Notes under the pieces: model-generated | What the model was told of the DNA's origin: nothing | The model's input: only the letters and a program-made list of their open reading frames with translations | Database searches by the model: none | Origin: Phytophthora quininea | Taxonomy: Eukaryota > Oomycota > Peronosporomycetes > Peronosporales > Peronosporaceae | Direction: 5' to 3' | DNA length: 64,000 nucleotides | Assembly: GCA_011947345.1 (NCBI GenBank) | Contig: JAAVTG010000721.1 | Coordinates: 1 to 64,000, forward strand | In this document: one piece after another, positions 44,206 to 55,528 of the stretch | How positions within the stretch are numbered: the stretch's first letter is position 1 | Layout of the letters: each line of letters starts with the position of its first letter | Position numbers and translations under genes: made by a program

Positions 44206-45915
44206 TTCAACGTCTTTGAGCTAATGGATTCGAACTTGACAGCCGCTCGGACGATCTCGTCGTCCACATCCGCGAAGGTAAAGTTCTTTTGAACCACCAG
44301 CTTCATCCACTGGTAGGTGGCCATTGCATCCCGATCGACGAACATGTCCATCGAAACTTTTTTCTTCTCTCGAATGCACATGCGGACCACTTCTTCGTAG
44401 TTTGTGTGTTTGAGTCCGAGATGTCTAATGAGGTTGGTGTACCCTGCTGTCTTCATCTGCTTCACGAGTTTGTTGCATGCATTGCATACTCGCCCAACAG
44501 CGGTCATATCCCGATACATGTAAGAAACAACGGTCTTCGAAGACAGTTTGGTGGTATGAGGAGCAAACGCCGAGCTGATGGACATCGTTGGTGGAACAGG
44601 CTTGCGCGGGGTGATTCGAGACGAGGCTGCTGACGACAGTAGCGTGGATAGCGGAGGGGTTCGATGCGGGGCTGTCGTGGGGTTCAAAAGTGTGAGCTGG
44701 AGCGCGCCGTCGTCTAGCAAAAAACCTCGCTCGTGCTCTCCCACTTCCTCGTACCTCGAGACTCAGACGTGGTCATTTATGCCTCTGCCAACTCGTCGAA
44801 CAAGACCGCACAGCACTTCAACGACAAGATACACAATTAGATCGATACATTGCAATTGTTTTCCCAAGAAATTGACATTGTTCCAATATTGATTGTGTCG
44901 AGCGTCTCGGCAACAATCCATATACAATGGATATTGTCCGATGCCTGGTCACCACCGGCAGCAAAATGTTCCAAAGGTAGTGCACGATCAGGCCAAACTT
45001 CTCGCCGTTCGGGAGGTCCACAGGGTCGTACTTGCCGAACGCAAAGTCCTTGAACACGTAGTAGTAGCTCTGCAGCAGCCAGCTGAAGCGAGCGAAGGGC
45101 AGCAGTGGGAAGTAGAAGATGGCCTGGTTGCGGACGAAGAACGGTCCCCAACTGGACTCGTAGGCTCGCGACGCCATGTGCTTGGACCAAGCCAGTAGCG
45201 GCATTGTGTCAATGTCGGGGTCTCCCAGGTACTGCGTCTTGGTGTCGCCAATCAGGTTGGGCACAGCATGGTGGAAGTTGTGCTTGTTCTTCCACCACTG
45301 CACGCTGAAGCCCATCCAGATATCGCCGATGATCACACCCATGGCATTGCCGACCATGTGGTTGTCCCACACGTGGTTGTGCAGCACGTCGTGAGCCAAC
45401 CAGCCCGATTGCTGCCAGAAGAGACCCATGATACAAGCTGCGAGCATGTACATGGGCCAGCTATCGAAATGGTAGCAAATGGCTACAGACGCGAGCCAGA
45501 TGCCAAAGGTGCTGAGGATCTTCCACGCGTAGTAGATGAGGCTGGCGTCGTACATGCCCATGCCCTTGACCTTCATGCGCAGACGGCGGTAGGCGCTGAT
45601 GAACTCTTCGGTCTTGGCCTTTTGGGCCTTCTGAGTGTCGTCCAGGCCCTGAGCGTCAGGCGCCGTGCTCTCGTCCACGTCGCCAATGTAGAACTGCTCC
45701 AGCAGCTTCCAGGAGCTGGTCGGGTGGCACACCGTGAAGATGTCGGTGGCGTCCTCTCCAGCCTGCGAGAGCATGACCATGCCGCCCGGGTGCGAGTCCC
45801 ATTTGCTGATGTCGTAGACCTTGTGGTGGATCACGATCCACGCGTTGTCGTAGGACGCGTGCTGGGCGACCTCCTGCCACGAGATCTGCCGCTTGGGCTT
45901 GGCGCCGTCCACCAT

Positions 45916-46772
45916 GACTTACTTGCACACAATCTGCGACGTGTGAGTGCTTGCTGCTTGCTGCTTGACGCTGCAAATTCCCGACTGTATGGCTCTCGAG
46001 CCTTCCAGTGGTGGCGGCAACACCGACCGGTACCCGTACATTAGCGCGCAGAGACGGGATGGTATCTGTTCGGATGGGATGGGTACCATTTTCAGCCAAT
46101 CGCGCGCTGACAGGCGTGACATCACGGCGTGCAGCAAGGTGACGGCAAAGTGTCCTCTGGACGGTCAAGATGCAGCGTGCTAATGGTCAGTCTCTTGGGA
46201 AGTGCACTCACTGCCAAGACGACTTGCTCGCAACGACTGAAATGTAAGAGTGAATAGATTTCCCTTTAGCGGTCTGAGCGAGAGCTCCTACTAGTCCCAG
46301 ATTCGTGCTAATGTATCCTGCTGTTCCTGCTGATTCCCAGTAGCGTATCTTCCTGCTTCTCCTTGTCCCGCGCCGCCTCTCATACACCGATCTGCGTTGA
46401 ACTCCGGCGTCACTCCAAACTGCCATGGCGCAGACCTGATATTCAACACAGTCCTGGTCCTCCGCTGCATGTAGCAGACCTAAGTCATAGACAAATTCGC
46501 AGCGTATCGGCGTTGTGAGTTTCCTAGCTGCAGTGGCCCCAAGGACGACGCTGGAGCTTGCTTGCTTGCTGGCCCAACGTTGAAATCAGGGGCTCCAGTC
46601 ACACGGACAGACCCGAGCGCGGAGTCCGATCTGCGTGGCACCAGCGTGCTCTGCGGGGCGGCGACGGCGGCACCTGAGCGTTCAGCTTTGAAAGCTGGGA
46701 GAAGCACGGCAAGATGATGGCGTGCGTTCGACCACTGGACAGAAGTTGGCTGTGTTTGCGGTCGATTGGAGG
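45916..46772. promoter_or_regulatory. desaturase 5' region and unassigned sequence
   Basis: The desaturase promoter must lie just above 45915. A short run of CTGCTTG repeats (about 45950-45970) sits in the 5' UTR. Farther up, nothing is recognised; minus-strand open frames at 46480-46899 are compositionally unconvincing. Confidence 0.3.
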
Positions 46773-47393
46773 TCATCTGCAGACGAGCGGACTGAGACCG
46801 GGTGAGTTCATGGAGACGTCGGTGCTGCCATCCCCATTGGCTTGGTTGGCGCGCAGTCGAAGAGAGCAAGCTGGAAAGGCAAGACTGCACCGTGGCCAAC
46901 CACGTCTCACCCCTGCTGTAAAGTCGACAAACCGCGTGTTTATCTGCGACTCTTCGTCAAAGATCGGTGCAAAGATCGCAATATCTTCAGCTTGAAGCAC
47001 TTGCTCGAGGTTCCAGCTGTGTTGGCCAGTGAAGCTGGTGAGATTGTGCTGTATGAATTCAGGATTGGCCAAGCGAAAGCGATCGCGCTGATGGAGTTGT
47101 CCTGCACGTGCAAAGTATTGGGGATATTCGACATACACCCGCGATTTTGATGGTCGCGTTTGGGGGACGGTGGGTTTGGTTTGACCTGCCAGAAAGATCA
47201 TCGATCGGAAATGTATCGCGACGGGAAATATATGGACGCTACATGTCCAGCCATGGTGAACCAGCGTCAGTGACTGGCCTCGTGCGTGCATAGCGAGCCC
47301 CAAGCTCATTGCAATAACGCTAATTGTGTTGGCAATAACGCCGACCATGGTGACGACAACGCCGGCCGTGTTGACTGGAGCCCAGTTCTTCAT
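46773..47393 (-). other. possible exon(s) of an unrecognised gene
   Basis: The minus-strand frame holds a protein-like stretch at about 46930-47150 (YVEYPQYFARAGQLHQ ... FAPIFDEESQINTRFVDF) followed by a good donor (GGGTGAGA). Flanking parts of the frame look non-coding. It may be one exon of a gene I cannot model; no family recognised. Confidence 0.3.
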
Positions 47394-47458
47394 TCCCTGG
47401 GGACACTACAGGCGCATATCGTTTGTGTGTCTGAACCAGTTCGGAATTCGTCATCCCC

Positions 47459-48545
47459 ATGCGTCGCTATCGCTTTCAGCTGGTTTTCCTGACCATCTAC
47501 CCCACCCTCTTTCTGTTGTTTCAACAGCAAATGAGCCAAGTTTGAGGACTGATCACAGCAGCGACCCCGAAGAGAAAGGGAAAAAAATCCTGGGTTGTTG
47601 TCATTGGTGTCAAAATGGAGAGCGGTCCGGAACGCCAAGCGAATGCGAAGCAACTTGTCCAAAGCTGGATGAACCCTCAACAAGCCAGAAGCGCGTTGAA
47701 ACTGGATCAAACGTTTGGGAAAAGTCTCACCAGAAACAAATACTACCGTTCTACCGCGAAATTCTGACTAAGGTGGAAGCGTCAACACTGATCCAGTAGA
47801 AAACATTAAAAAAAAACTGGAAAGGTGCTTCATGCCATGTTGTAGTGCGTCCACGGTAGACGAACGTTGACACAGTGTTTGGGAAGCTGGCACTTCCGAA
47901 TGTTGTACTTGCCGAGTGTATTGCTTAGATGAAAGCAAAAAGGAAAGTGTCTAAACTACCCCGGCAACTCGCCACTGCGAGCAGCACACCATGGAGCCCA
48001 TGGTGTGTCTTCGAGTTCAACTGCAACTGCAAGTTGGTACCAGCTGATAAGGACTGCAACCGCATTCCTTCATCGAAGTGTAACGAGGGCAAGGCTTTCA
48101 ACCTGAACCCCGCGCTACACATGTGTTTCCTGTTTCACCCCACTTACCGGCGTTTTGTCCTCGCTTGCACTGCTCAATTGAAGTCAGTAGAAAGCGTATC
48201 GCTACAAAGTTTGTCTAGAAGGATCTTGAGCTCGACAAGATGCCAGTGCGCCGAATCAAGGACTCGAACGAGTTCAAAGTGAGTTCCAGGTACGCTATCA
48301 AATGCGATGATGAAGCACTCAGGTCAAGAAAGTTCATCTCCCCAACCGATGAGCAGATTTTGGCCCCAAACCGCAACGAGATCATGTCCAGGGTGCTGCT
48401 GTGGGCCGGGGCCGGCAGACCCGAAGAGTACGTCAAGAAATCGCTGATGCTGGACGAGTATCCTGCCGACGAATCCTTGTACCAGATATTTTTCAAGCTC
48501 CACAGTAAAAGGTGTGATCAAAAAACGAGCAGAAGGTATGCTTAA
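47459..48545 (+). pseudogene. RXLR-family effector relic with an inserted block
   Basis: ATG 47459 opens a signal-like stretch (RFQLVFLTIYPTLFLLF). PSLRTDHSSDPEEKG in the next frame looks like a decayed RXLR...EER. WMNPQQARSALKLDQTFGKSL and YYRFYREILTKVE are the family's first helices, in shifted frames to about 47790. The family resumes at 48235 (MPVRRIKDSNEFKV ... RPEEYVKKSLML ... LYQIFFKLH) to TAA 48543-48545. Between them about 430 bp is foreign to the family, including a Cys-rich reading frame (CVFEFNCNCKL, KDCNRIPSSKC). Relic, probably with an insertion. Confidence 0.55.
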
Positions 48546-48666
48546 TAGAACAGTGGACTGCTAGTTTGACCACATGTGATGAGAATTCTTAAAGGATCAC
48601 ATTTTTGAGCAAGCAAGTCTGGCGATGCCAATGATGAATAGAAGTCTTCGGTTTTTAAGCTCGCGA

Positions 48667-49475
48667 TCAGACTAATGAAGTGGTGAAAGGAAGCAGCGGT
48701 ATGACGGCAACTCTAGCCGTTAAATATTCACGCGCCTTCGTCAACAGCGTATTATGCTCAACAAAAGGCAATCTGGCCACTTCATCCAGATACACCTGAA
48801 CGTAGAGATAGTTCTCATTCTCCATGAGATCCAACCCCGTTCTACCGGCAAATCTCAGCGAAGCCTTGATATACTCTTCGGGTCTTTTCATCGCAGTACG
48901 AGCACCGAGTTTCGCGACAAACTCGGCTCGAGACTGTTGGTAGTACATCTCGGATCCGGGAGTCGTTTATCGTGGATTGCTTTGTCGTCGAACTTGGTGA
49001 CGGACTTGAGGTAGATCTTAAGCTTCTCCGACTGCTTCAATGCACCGATGGTCTTGAATTTCTCGAGACCGAGCAGATTCCACACGCTGAGACTCGGCAG
49101 GTTGTCTTGCAGGAATTCGTCCGTTCTACCTTCAAACTTGGTCAGATACGCCTGTTAGAACTTGTAGTTCTTGTCCTTTGTGAGCTTCTCACCAACCTTT
49201 ACCCCCAACTTCAAACCTCGCCTGACCGTTTTGTAGATTGAATCAATCGTCGATCGGTTTCCACTTGGCTACCTTCTTAGCCTCCTTTGAAGCTCACAAT
49301 TTTGCGGTGATCGGGGATGTTGACTCGCTCTTCGTTTGCATCACCAACCCTCAATGTTCGTCTATGCTAAAACGCATCTACGCTAGCAGATGAAGAAATC
49401 TCGACTGAGTTGGTAGAAGTCGACTGAAAGAAATAAGATGATTGCTGTGACCACTAAAACAAGGCGATAAAGCAT
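48667..49475 (-). pseudogene. RXLR (RTLR...NEER) effector relic
   Basis: ATG 49475 starts MLYRLVLVVTAIILFLSV (signal peptide), then the frame hits TAG. RTLRVGDANEERVNIP in another frame, behind a TAG, is a canonical RXLR-EER. Downstream pieces: RMYQTKFEG-type helix with a stop, then LSVWNLLGLEKFK, KLKIYLKSVTKFDDKAI, SRAEFVAKLGARTAMKRPEEYIK and YLYVQVYLDE, ending at TAG/TTA near 48667. Several stops and frame changes. Confidence 0.65.
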
Positions 49476-49869
49476 GGTGGGGTTAAGGGGTCTTGAAAGA
49501 GCTTCGAGGTGTTGCCTGTGCGGAGAATTGCGAGCTGAACCACTCGTGAGAAACAAGAAATAGTGTACAATATACCCCTGCTAGTTACCGAGCGATAGGG
49601 AAATGCACGGACCCGAGGTGGCCTGGCCTGAGTAGCAGTACTACGGCTATCTCAACGGCAGCAGTAACATTTCGCACGATTTCCAGACAGAAGAATTTAC
49701 CCTCGATTTGTCACTACCTCTTGGGTTTCGACTTTGAGTCGGCGAGGGATTATACATATTGTCCGAGGTCGATGTTACCGCGTCACTGATTCCAGCGACG
49801 ATGGTCACCACTACTACGTGCTGCTGACGCGTTTTTAAATGGCATCGTAAATGCACGATGGCACATGTA
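49476..49869. other. no gene seen
   Basis: About 390 bp between the effector relic and the pogo element; nothing supported. Confidence 0.45.
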
Positions 49870-51561
49870 CAGACAACGACACAAAAGCCGGGGTACACAA
49901 AACCCGGGGCTTAAACAGAAAACCAATACAAAATTTTAGCCAATCAAAATTGCATTATATATTTTCTTTTGCCAATAAAAACGTAAAATTTGGTTGGTGC
50001 TGCTATAAAACAAAGGCTGACCCCTGCATTCCGAGACGCACCATTTCAAGACGCGCAATGAAGCGCAAGCAGCAAGGGTACACAGTGAAGGAGAAACTGG
50101 AGGCGCTCGACCTCATCGAGGCGGTGGGGTTGTCGGAGGCCGTCGCCGAGCTGGGCTACCCACACGGCACAGTGGACGGCTGGTGGCGGTCTCGCGACAG
50201 GCTTCGTTCCTTCACCGGGAACAAGCTATCCAAGACGACGAAAGGGCAGGGGCGCAAGGAGAGCTTTCCCTTCACCCCTGCTCTGGTGACTTTTATGAAA
50301 GACACGCGTCGAGATGAAGAGGTAAGCACAGCACATTTATTGAGTATTGATATTTATACTAACTAACTTCCTATTAGTGGCTCACCACCTCTATCATGAT
50401 AGGTTTTATAGAAGCCAACTACTGCCTCTGGCTAGAAAGCTACGCAGAGGGCAAGACATCGCCCGCGAGTTGTCGCCGTGCGCTTGAAAGACTCCTCCAA
50501 CGAACCGCAGACAGGTATTTTTGTATTTCAGTACATCTTAGAATATTAATGCTAATTTGTTGCGTGAAATATTAATTTGTATTGATTTTAGATATGGGTT
50601 CTCAACTCAAAAGCCCAGGAAACAAAATTGCCTAGTGCTGATCTTTTGGAGATCAAGGCTAACTTTGCAATAGAGTTTTGGTCTACCTACAGCTCCTATT
50701 CCCCTGCCGAAATCTACAACGTCGACGAAACGGCGATAAACTTCGACATGCCGCCCGCGCGAATCTGGGGCGTGAAGGGAAGGAATGGGTCCGCCAAAGT
50801 CAAAGACTTGACGAAGCACTCAGGCCGCATGACAGCTGTGCTTACGATTAGAGCAGACGGTACGTTTTTATTTCTTATTTATTTATGTTATAGTTTACTT
50901 ATTTTCTCTCTTCATTGTTTTAGGAAAAAACTTCCAATTCTTTTCATTTTACGCGGCAAGTTGGGCGGAAGCATCGAGGCTAAAGAACTGAAGACCCTTC
51001 CAAAAGGCCATTTTTACACGGTTCAAGAAGCAGGCTGGATGGACGCTGTGGGTTGGCAGTTTTATGTTAAAAATTTGCTAAAATATGAAATCGACAGCCC
51101 AGCGCTGCTCCTTGTCGACAACTTCGACAGTCATGTGTCGGAGCAAGGAGTGCGCGTTGTGGCCGAGGAAGCCTGTGCCACCGTGGTCCCTTTGCCCCCA
51201 AAGCACCTCAGTGTGCCAGCCATTAGACGTGGGGGTCATGGGACCACTTAAATCACGAATTCGTGGCTGCTACACACCTAAAAGGGCCTTCCAGCGCCTA
51301 AAAACGTCTAAAAGCTATAAAAGCTACGATTAAGGCGTGGGAAGAGTTTTCACCAGATCTAGTTATTCGTAGCTTCGAAACAGCAATTCCTAGGTATGAG
51401 TCATTTATAGTTTAACTCGCCTTATAAAATTCCGGTTTTTGCACAATTTAGGGTAAATATTATCCAATCAAACACCAGCTCTGTTAGCTTCCGAGTTTTT
51501 GTGTCCATAATTTTTGTATGAGAACCTAGACTGATTTACCCGGCTTTTGTGTCGTTGTCTG
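49870..51561 (+). mobile_element. pogo/Tigger-like DNA transposon, complete
   Basis: A 24-bp terminal inverted repeat CAGACAACGACACAAAAGCC(GGGT) begins at 49870 and, inverted, ends at 51561. It is flanked by TA on both sides (49868-49869, 51562-51563), the Tc1/mariner superfamily target. Length 1692 bp. It contains a four-exon transposase gene. Confidence 0.9.
50059..51333 (+). CDS. pogo-like transposase (CENP-B HTH plus DDE_1)
   Basis: Exons 50059-50321, 50378-50514, 50592-50859, 50924-51333; introns are GT-AG and AT-rich. The N-terminal helix-turn-helix resembles CENP-B/pogo (YTVKEKLEALDLIEAVG ... HGTVDGWWRSR). The catalytic DDE core shows NVDETAINFDM (first Asp), LLVDNFDSHVS (second Asp) and CQPLDVGVMGPLKS (third, D). 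Frame changes at AAAA 50624-50627, AAAAAA 50925-50930 and CCCCC near 51196-51200 lie at homopolymers; the first two are mended by one A each. The intact TIRs and catalytic residues suggest recent activity. No accessory host-like domain. Confidence 0.85.
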
Positions 51562-51563
51562 TA

Positions 51564-52228
51564 GTTTACTGCACAGATGACATGCAAGGATGGGGAAACT
51601 CAAAAACACAAGCACTTCATTGCATTCAAGCGTCTCGATTTGCATGCAGCACGAACGCTTTCTTACAGTGTCGAATCCATGGCCGCAAAAGCGTAGCAAG
51701 TTGGCTATTGCGATGCGGTATTATCGCATTGCTGTCGAGATTCTTGCTGCCGAAGTGAATATTGTCAACAACAACAGCTACGTCAAATTTAAGCTGTCAA
51801 AACAAAAGCAATTTATCCACTCCTCTAACACGGACAGGTCCAACGAATCGCCTATTCCTTGTTGCATACGATCACGGCTGGATGGGGGCAAGTAGTTGAT
51901 TAGTTAGGGAAGCATGGCCTCCGAAAACTACTCAATTCCTTTTTTCTACCTGGTATTTCGAGTAAACATGGAAATCCCCAATCTGGCGCAAGCCAAATTT
52001 AGGGCCCGGCCCTCTCCTTCTTGCTGCAGCGGACTTTGAGTCCCGAGCTCGTCTGCGCTGTGTCCGGTAAAACTGTAGTGGCTAGTTCTACCAAGCCTTA
52101 ACCACTGCATCGGGCCGCACAGAACGTGAGGCCGAGCTGGCATAGAAGTTAGAGGACGAGTAGCCTTCAGCAGTGAGCTTAGCACACCTACAACGTGATC
52201 AACACTTTAAAAGTTACCTCAAGTTGAA
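51564..52228. other. no gene seen
   Basis: About 660 bp; a plus-strand open frame at 51590-51895 lacks recognisable features and is not called. Confidence 0.4.
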
Positions 52229-54150
52229 TTGAAATGATTTGATTAACTTGTTAGCGGATTCTCTCGTCTGGAAGGTGTAGCTTAGACAATCTATCTGATC
52301 AAGAATCCATTCGCAGAATTCAGCTAAACTCGCGGGATCCAAATACGCTGCGGCCGTTCTAGAAGAATGTCCTTCGGGGATCAAACCCCAATTGCCGGAA
52401 TAGTTCTGCAATCGCTGTGGAATCGCAATGAAGATCCGTCGCGTGCTGGTAAATGAATTGGCAGTGCATCTTAAAGGAACTTTGCAGATTAACGACGTTA
52501 GGCATTTCTGCCTCCGTCTCACGGAAACGAATGTCGTTTCGCAATCTCCATGTGGCATGGAAAACAATAGCAGTTTGCACTTTCCAAAGAAGCAGCTATT
52601 CTTTTTGCTTCTCTCTCCATCTTGTGCGGATATCTTGTAGCTTTGGAAAAAGCAACAGCCGCCAGCTTAGAGATGGTCGGAAGATTGATGACCACGGAGC
52701 CCAGATTTGTCTCCACATTTCTTTCAAGGCTGGGGACGTATAAAAGCAGTGCTCAACCTTTTCGACAGCTTGACATGTAGGACGAACACATTGTTGAATG
52801 TTTGAATCCAGCAATCTTAGAAAGTAAAGCCGCGAGCCCACAGTCAAATCACCAAAGTACAGGCGCAGCATTATGTCATGGACCACAGGTAGGAGAACCC
52901 CACGAAGCGATAGGAAGCTCGACAATGTTTGATGAACGCGTTGTCTAGGGCACCCTAAATCTTCCATCGGATGATGATCCATATCTGGTACTTTTTGTAG
53001 GAGTTTTGTCCAATCTTGAAGTCGCAAGTATGGGAAGAAGCGCGCCTTTGGCTCAGTTGGAACCAATCCATTAACTTTCACTCCAAATACTGGAGGTGTG
53101 TTTGAAATTGCCACAACTCGAATACCCCCAGCTTCCGGATCCGGCAGAACACGATAAAAACTTGGGTCAACTGATGATAAAGCCGAAATATATCGTGCAG
53201 AATGATTTTGGATCCACGGGTAGGATGAAGCGCTGAACATACTTCAGTAAAAAAGTAGTGGATGACGGCCAACAGCGATTACCATCCAGGAAGTCTGCAA
53301 AACACCAAAATTGGTGTTCTGCAAGTGCGTGGCACACATTGCGAAATTTTATGGATCCTGCGCCAAGCGGCTTCGAGAATCTTGTGGCTCCCCGAGCGTA
53401 CAAAAAGTGAAACGCTGGTACCTTTCTCCACTATATCGGACTAGATAGCACGAACTGCAACGTACTGGTTCTACTTTGGTGTAGAGACGTTCGACTTGGC
53501 CATTGAATACGATTCCACTCCTTCAAAACATGCCGCCACCACAAGGGGAGCATTGTAGTCCTCCATCCTGCTGGCTTCGGAGGTTCTTGGAGCAGAAAAT
53601 CACCCGAAGCAGGTCGCGCGAATTTGCCATATCGTCGCTGGAGCATTGCCAACAGTGGGTGATACCATATATCATCATCTGTAGGAGTAGCAGCGCTAAT
53701 CGTAGTTACAATTTTCTGCAGAAGTTGGAAGTGCTGACGCTGGATAATCATCTTCACAACAGGAACCCCAATACCATCCGCTTCCCGGGGTCGTACAGCT
53801 AATCCTTTCTTAACAATACTTATTCCTGCTTTCCCAACGCTCACTCGGTTGTACAGTACATATCGATTAACAATTCCTTACCAGCGATTTATAAACCGAG
53901 TTGGAATCGTCACGGTGGCTGTAAAATACCAGAGTAGTGATAAAATCTCTGCTTGTGCAATTAGTCTTCGCCCAAGCAGGGTTCTTGCTCTACCTTGCCA
54001 AAGCTTCAACCGTGTTATCAACTTTTTAGCCCCTGGGGTCAGGGTCAAACGCCTTTCGAGCGCTCTGTCGGGAACTGGCAAAACATAAAAAGTTATGTTT
54101 TGTCGACTTTCTGGGTGCCAATCGCGACTGGCCGTCGTCAACGGCATTTT
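52229..54150 (-). mobile_element. LINE 3' half, diverged subfamily, minus strand
   Basis: From the post-RT region (AQAEILSLLWYFTATVTIP ... RFINRW) through a second segment (RPREADGIGVPVVKM; MLQRRYGKFA) to the zf-RVT finger (FGDLTVGSRLYFLR ... CVRPTCQAVEKVEHC) and the C-terminal region. The 3' end at 52229 resembles but is not identical to the other copies (CGTCTGGAAGG against CGTCTTAAGG). Several frame changes. The longest LINE piece here. Confidence 0.75.
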
Positions 54151-55157
54151 TCACGGACGTCTGTTCCGAGATTCATCCAATACTTGGGACGAAAGTGCTT
54201 CCGCATGACATTTTCGCGCTCTACCATCAAATGAGCCGATTATTTCATCGCTTACTACCGCATCCAGACGCAGGAGGAATGCAGGAAGTAAGAAGTACGA
54301 ATTCACCACCGATATTTGGAATCAAGCTAAGCAGCTGTCTCCCAACAGAACCATCGACGCGATTCTTCCCAAATTTGCGATCGCAAGATTGGAAGGTGAT
54401 TCTCCAGCAAGTTCCGGAGTTGATGCATTTGATGCATCATCCGATGGAAGACCTGGGGTGTCCTCGACAAAGGATTCATGAGACCTTGTCCAGTGTGATT
54501 TCTCTACGTGGATATCTACTGCCGGTAATTCATGATGTGATAGTACGAATGTGCTTCGGAGACCTCACAGTCGGTTCACGACTATACTTCCTCAGAGAAC
54601 TACATCCTACCATCCAAAACTGCGTTCGTCCGGAATGCCAGGAGATCGAAACGGTAGAACACTGTTTTTCACGTGCCCGTCATTAGAACCAATGTGGAGC
54701 GAACTATGGAGCCGGTGGTCGAGGTTCTTCTGCGTCGATCGAAGCTGGAGGTTGCTACTCTTCCCAAGATTACAAGACTTCCGTAGGAACTGGAGAAGTG
54801 AACACAAAGAACTGATACTTCTATGGAGGATCTACACAGCGATTGTGTTTCATGTGACATGGTGGCTCAGGAACGACATTCATTTCCAGGAAACGACAGC
54901 TGAAGTGCCAAATATTCTCAATCTGCTGAACTCGTTCAAGAGGCACCACCAATTCCTCTACCAACACGCACACGAGCTTCATTGCAACCGCGCTACTGTG
55001 GTCCGCGTGCTGCAAAAACTTGGCTTTGATCCGCCAGAAAATAATATCCCGGAACCCATGCACCACATGTGGACGACACGAACGTAACGCTCACGGATAG
55101 ATAGCTTATCACCTTAAGACGAGAAATCCGCTAAACAGTTAATCAATTCAATTTCCT
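54090..55157 (+). mobile_element. LINE 3' end, plus strand, head-to-head with the previous
   Basis: Encodes HDIFALYHQMSRLFHRLLPHP ... CPRQRIHETLSSVISLRGYL, the zf-RVT segment and the C-terminal region to 55087. It ends in the same 3' terminus as the copies at 23394 and 33002. Immediately downstream (55158) an effector C-terminus begins, so this copy inserted into an effector gene. One frame change near 54680. Confidence 0.78.
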
Positions 55158-55288
55158 CACTAGGATTGACTGGGAAAACGGGAAGGACCTCACCGACCAC
55201 GTCAACTATCGTTATTTTAAGGTGTACATCGACGACATCACCAAGCTGACTTTGAAGGAGCACCTCGACAACATCAACAAGGTGACTT
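55158..55288 (+). pseudogene. effector C-terminus left between LINE and Ngaro element
   Basis: Reads GLTGKTGKDLTDHVNYRYF ... TLKEHLDNINKVT, homologous to the end of the intact gene at 29996. The final codons lie across the Ngaro element: TGACTT is at 55283-55288 and again at 61386-61391, where TTCATAAG follows exactly as after the intact gene. This is the remnant of the duplicated partner of the gene at 29996. Confidence 0.8.
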
Positions 55289-55528
55289 AGCTTCTATAGG
55301 AAAAAAATAAACCGAAATATAAGGCATTTTAATACTGACATCAGCATGGAAATTTTCGAGCAAGAGCGCGAAAATAGCTTTTCAAGGAAGGCAGCGCAAG
55401 ATGAAACCAACGCGCGAAGCCGTAGGTAGTTCCTGCTCGTTAGTTTCAGATTTCTCTCTCGCGTCTAAGGCCCTCGCTCTCTCGCTTCAGCGTCTCTACC
55501 CGCTTTCAGCTCCCTTTGCTCCGGAATT

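Larger units (their letters stand above)
37278..44585 (-). pseudogene. hAT-2 transposase, split by a chromovirus
   Basis: 5' part (44206-44585, ATG 44585): BED zinc finger VCNACNKLVKQ ... NLIRHLGLKH. 3' part (37278-38710): RNase H-like core (VLVFDGVTDGGEHSL; VCDNMETNKAIS; GCAAHRFNFAV) and dimerisation region (WLPATSVEVERLFSAVK ... LESILYLRLNWD). The chromovirus lies between SSKTLN and KARMVSC; removing it joins them in frame. One more frame change at GGG 37777-37779 is mended by one extra base. The gene was probably functional until the LTR element landed. Confidence 0.82.
37167..44947 (-). mobile_element. hAT transposon (hAT-2) inserted in the desaturase
   Basis: Ends are CAGGGATCGA at 37167 and CAGGCATCGG read inward from 44947, typical short hAT inverted repeats. 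The flanking direct repeat GTCACCACC matches at 9 positions (hAT elements make 8). Without the nested chromovirus (38711-44205 plus its 5-bp repeat) the element is about 2.3 kb. It carries one BED/hAT transposase gene on the minus strand. Confidence 0.88.
36755..45915 (-). pseudogene. front-end (delta-6-like) fatty acid desaturase split by transposons
   Basis: 5' part 44948-45915: cytochrome b5 domain with haem motif HPGG, then membrane helices and histidine boxes HDVLHNH and KHNFHHA. 3' part 36755-37166: third box QIEHHLF and C-terminus to TAA. Such enzymes introduce a double bond between an existing one and the carboxyl end of polyunsaturated acyl chains (arachidonic/EPA synthesis) at the ER. 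The coding sequence is interrupted after LLPVV by the hAT element at 37167-44947. GTCACCACC is duplicated on both sides (37158-37166, 44948-44956); removing the element and one copy restores an open frame (about 450 residues, normal family length). Delta-6 rather than delta-5 or delta-8 is my best guess. Confidence 0.88.

Noticed and set aside
45268..46044. Long plus-strand open frame (258 codons) opposite the desaturase
   Set aside because: It is the antisense shadow of a clear cytochrome b5-desaturase exon, with no domain and no start context of its own.
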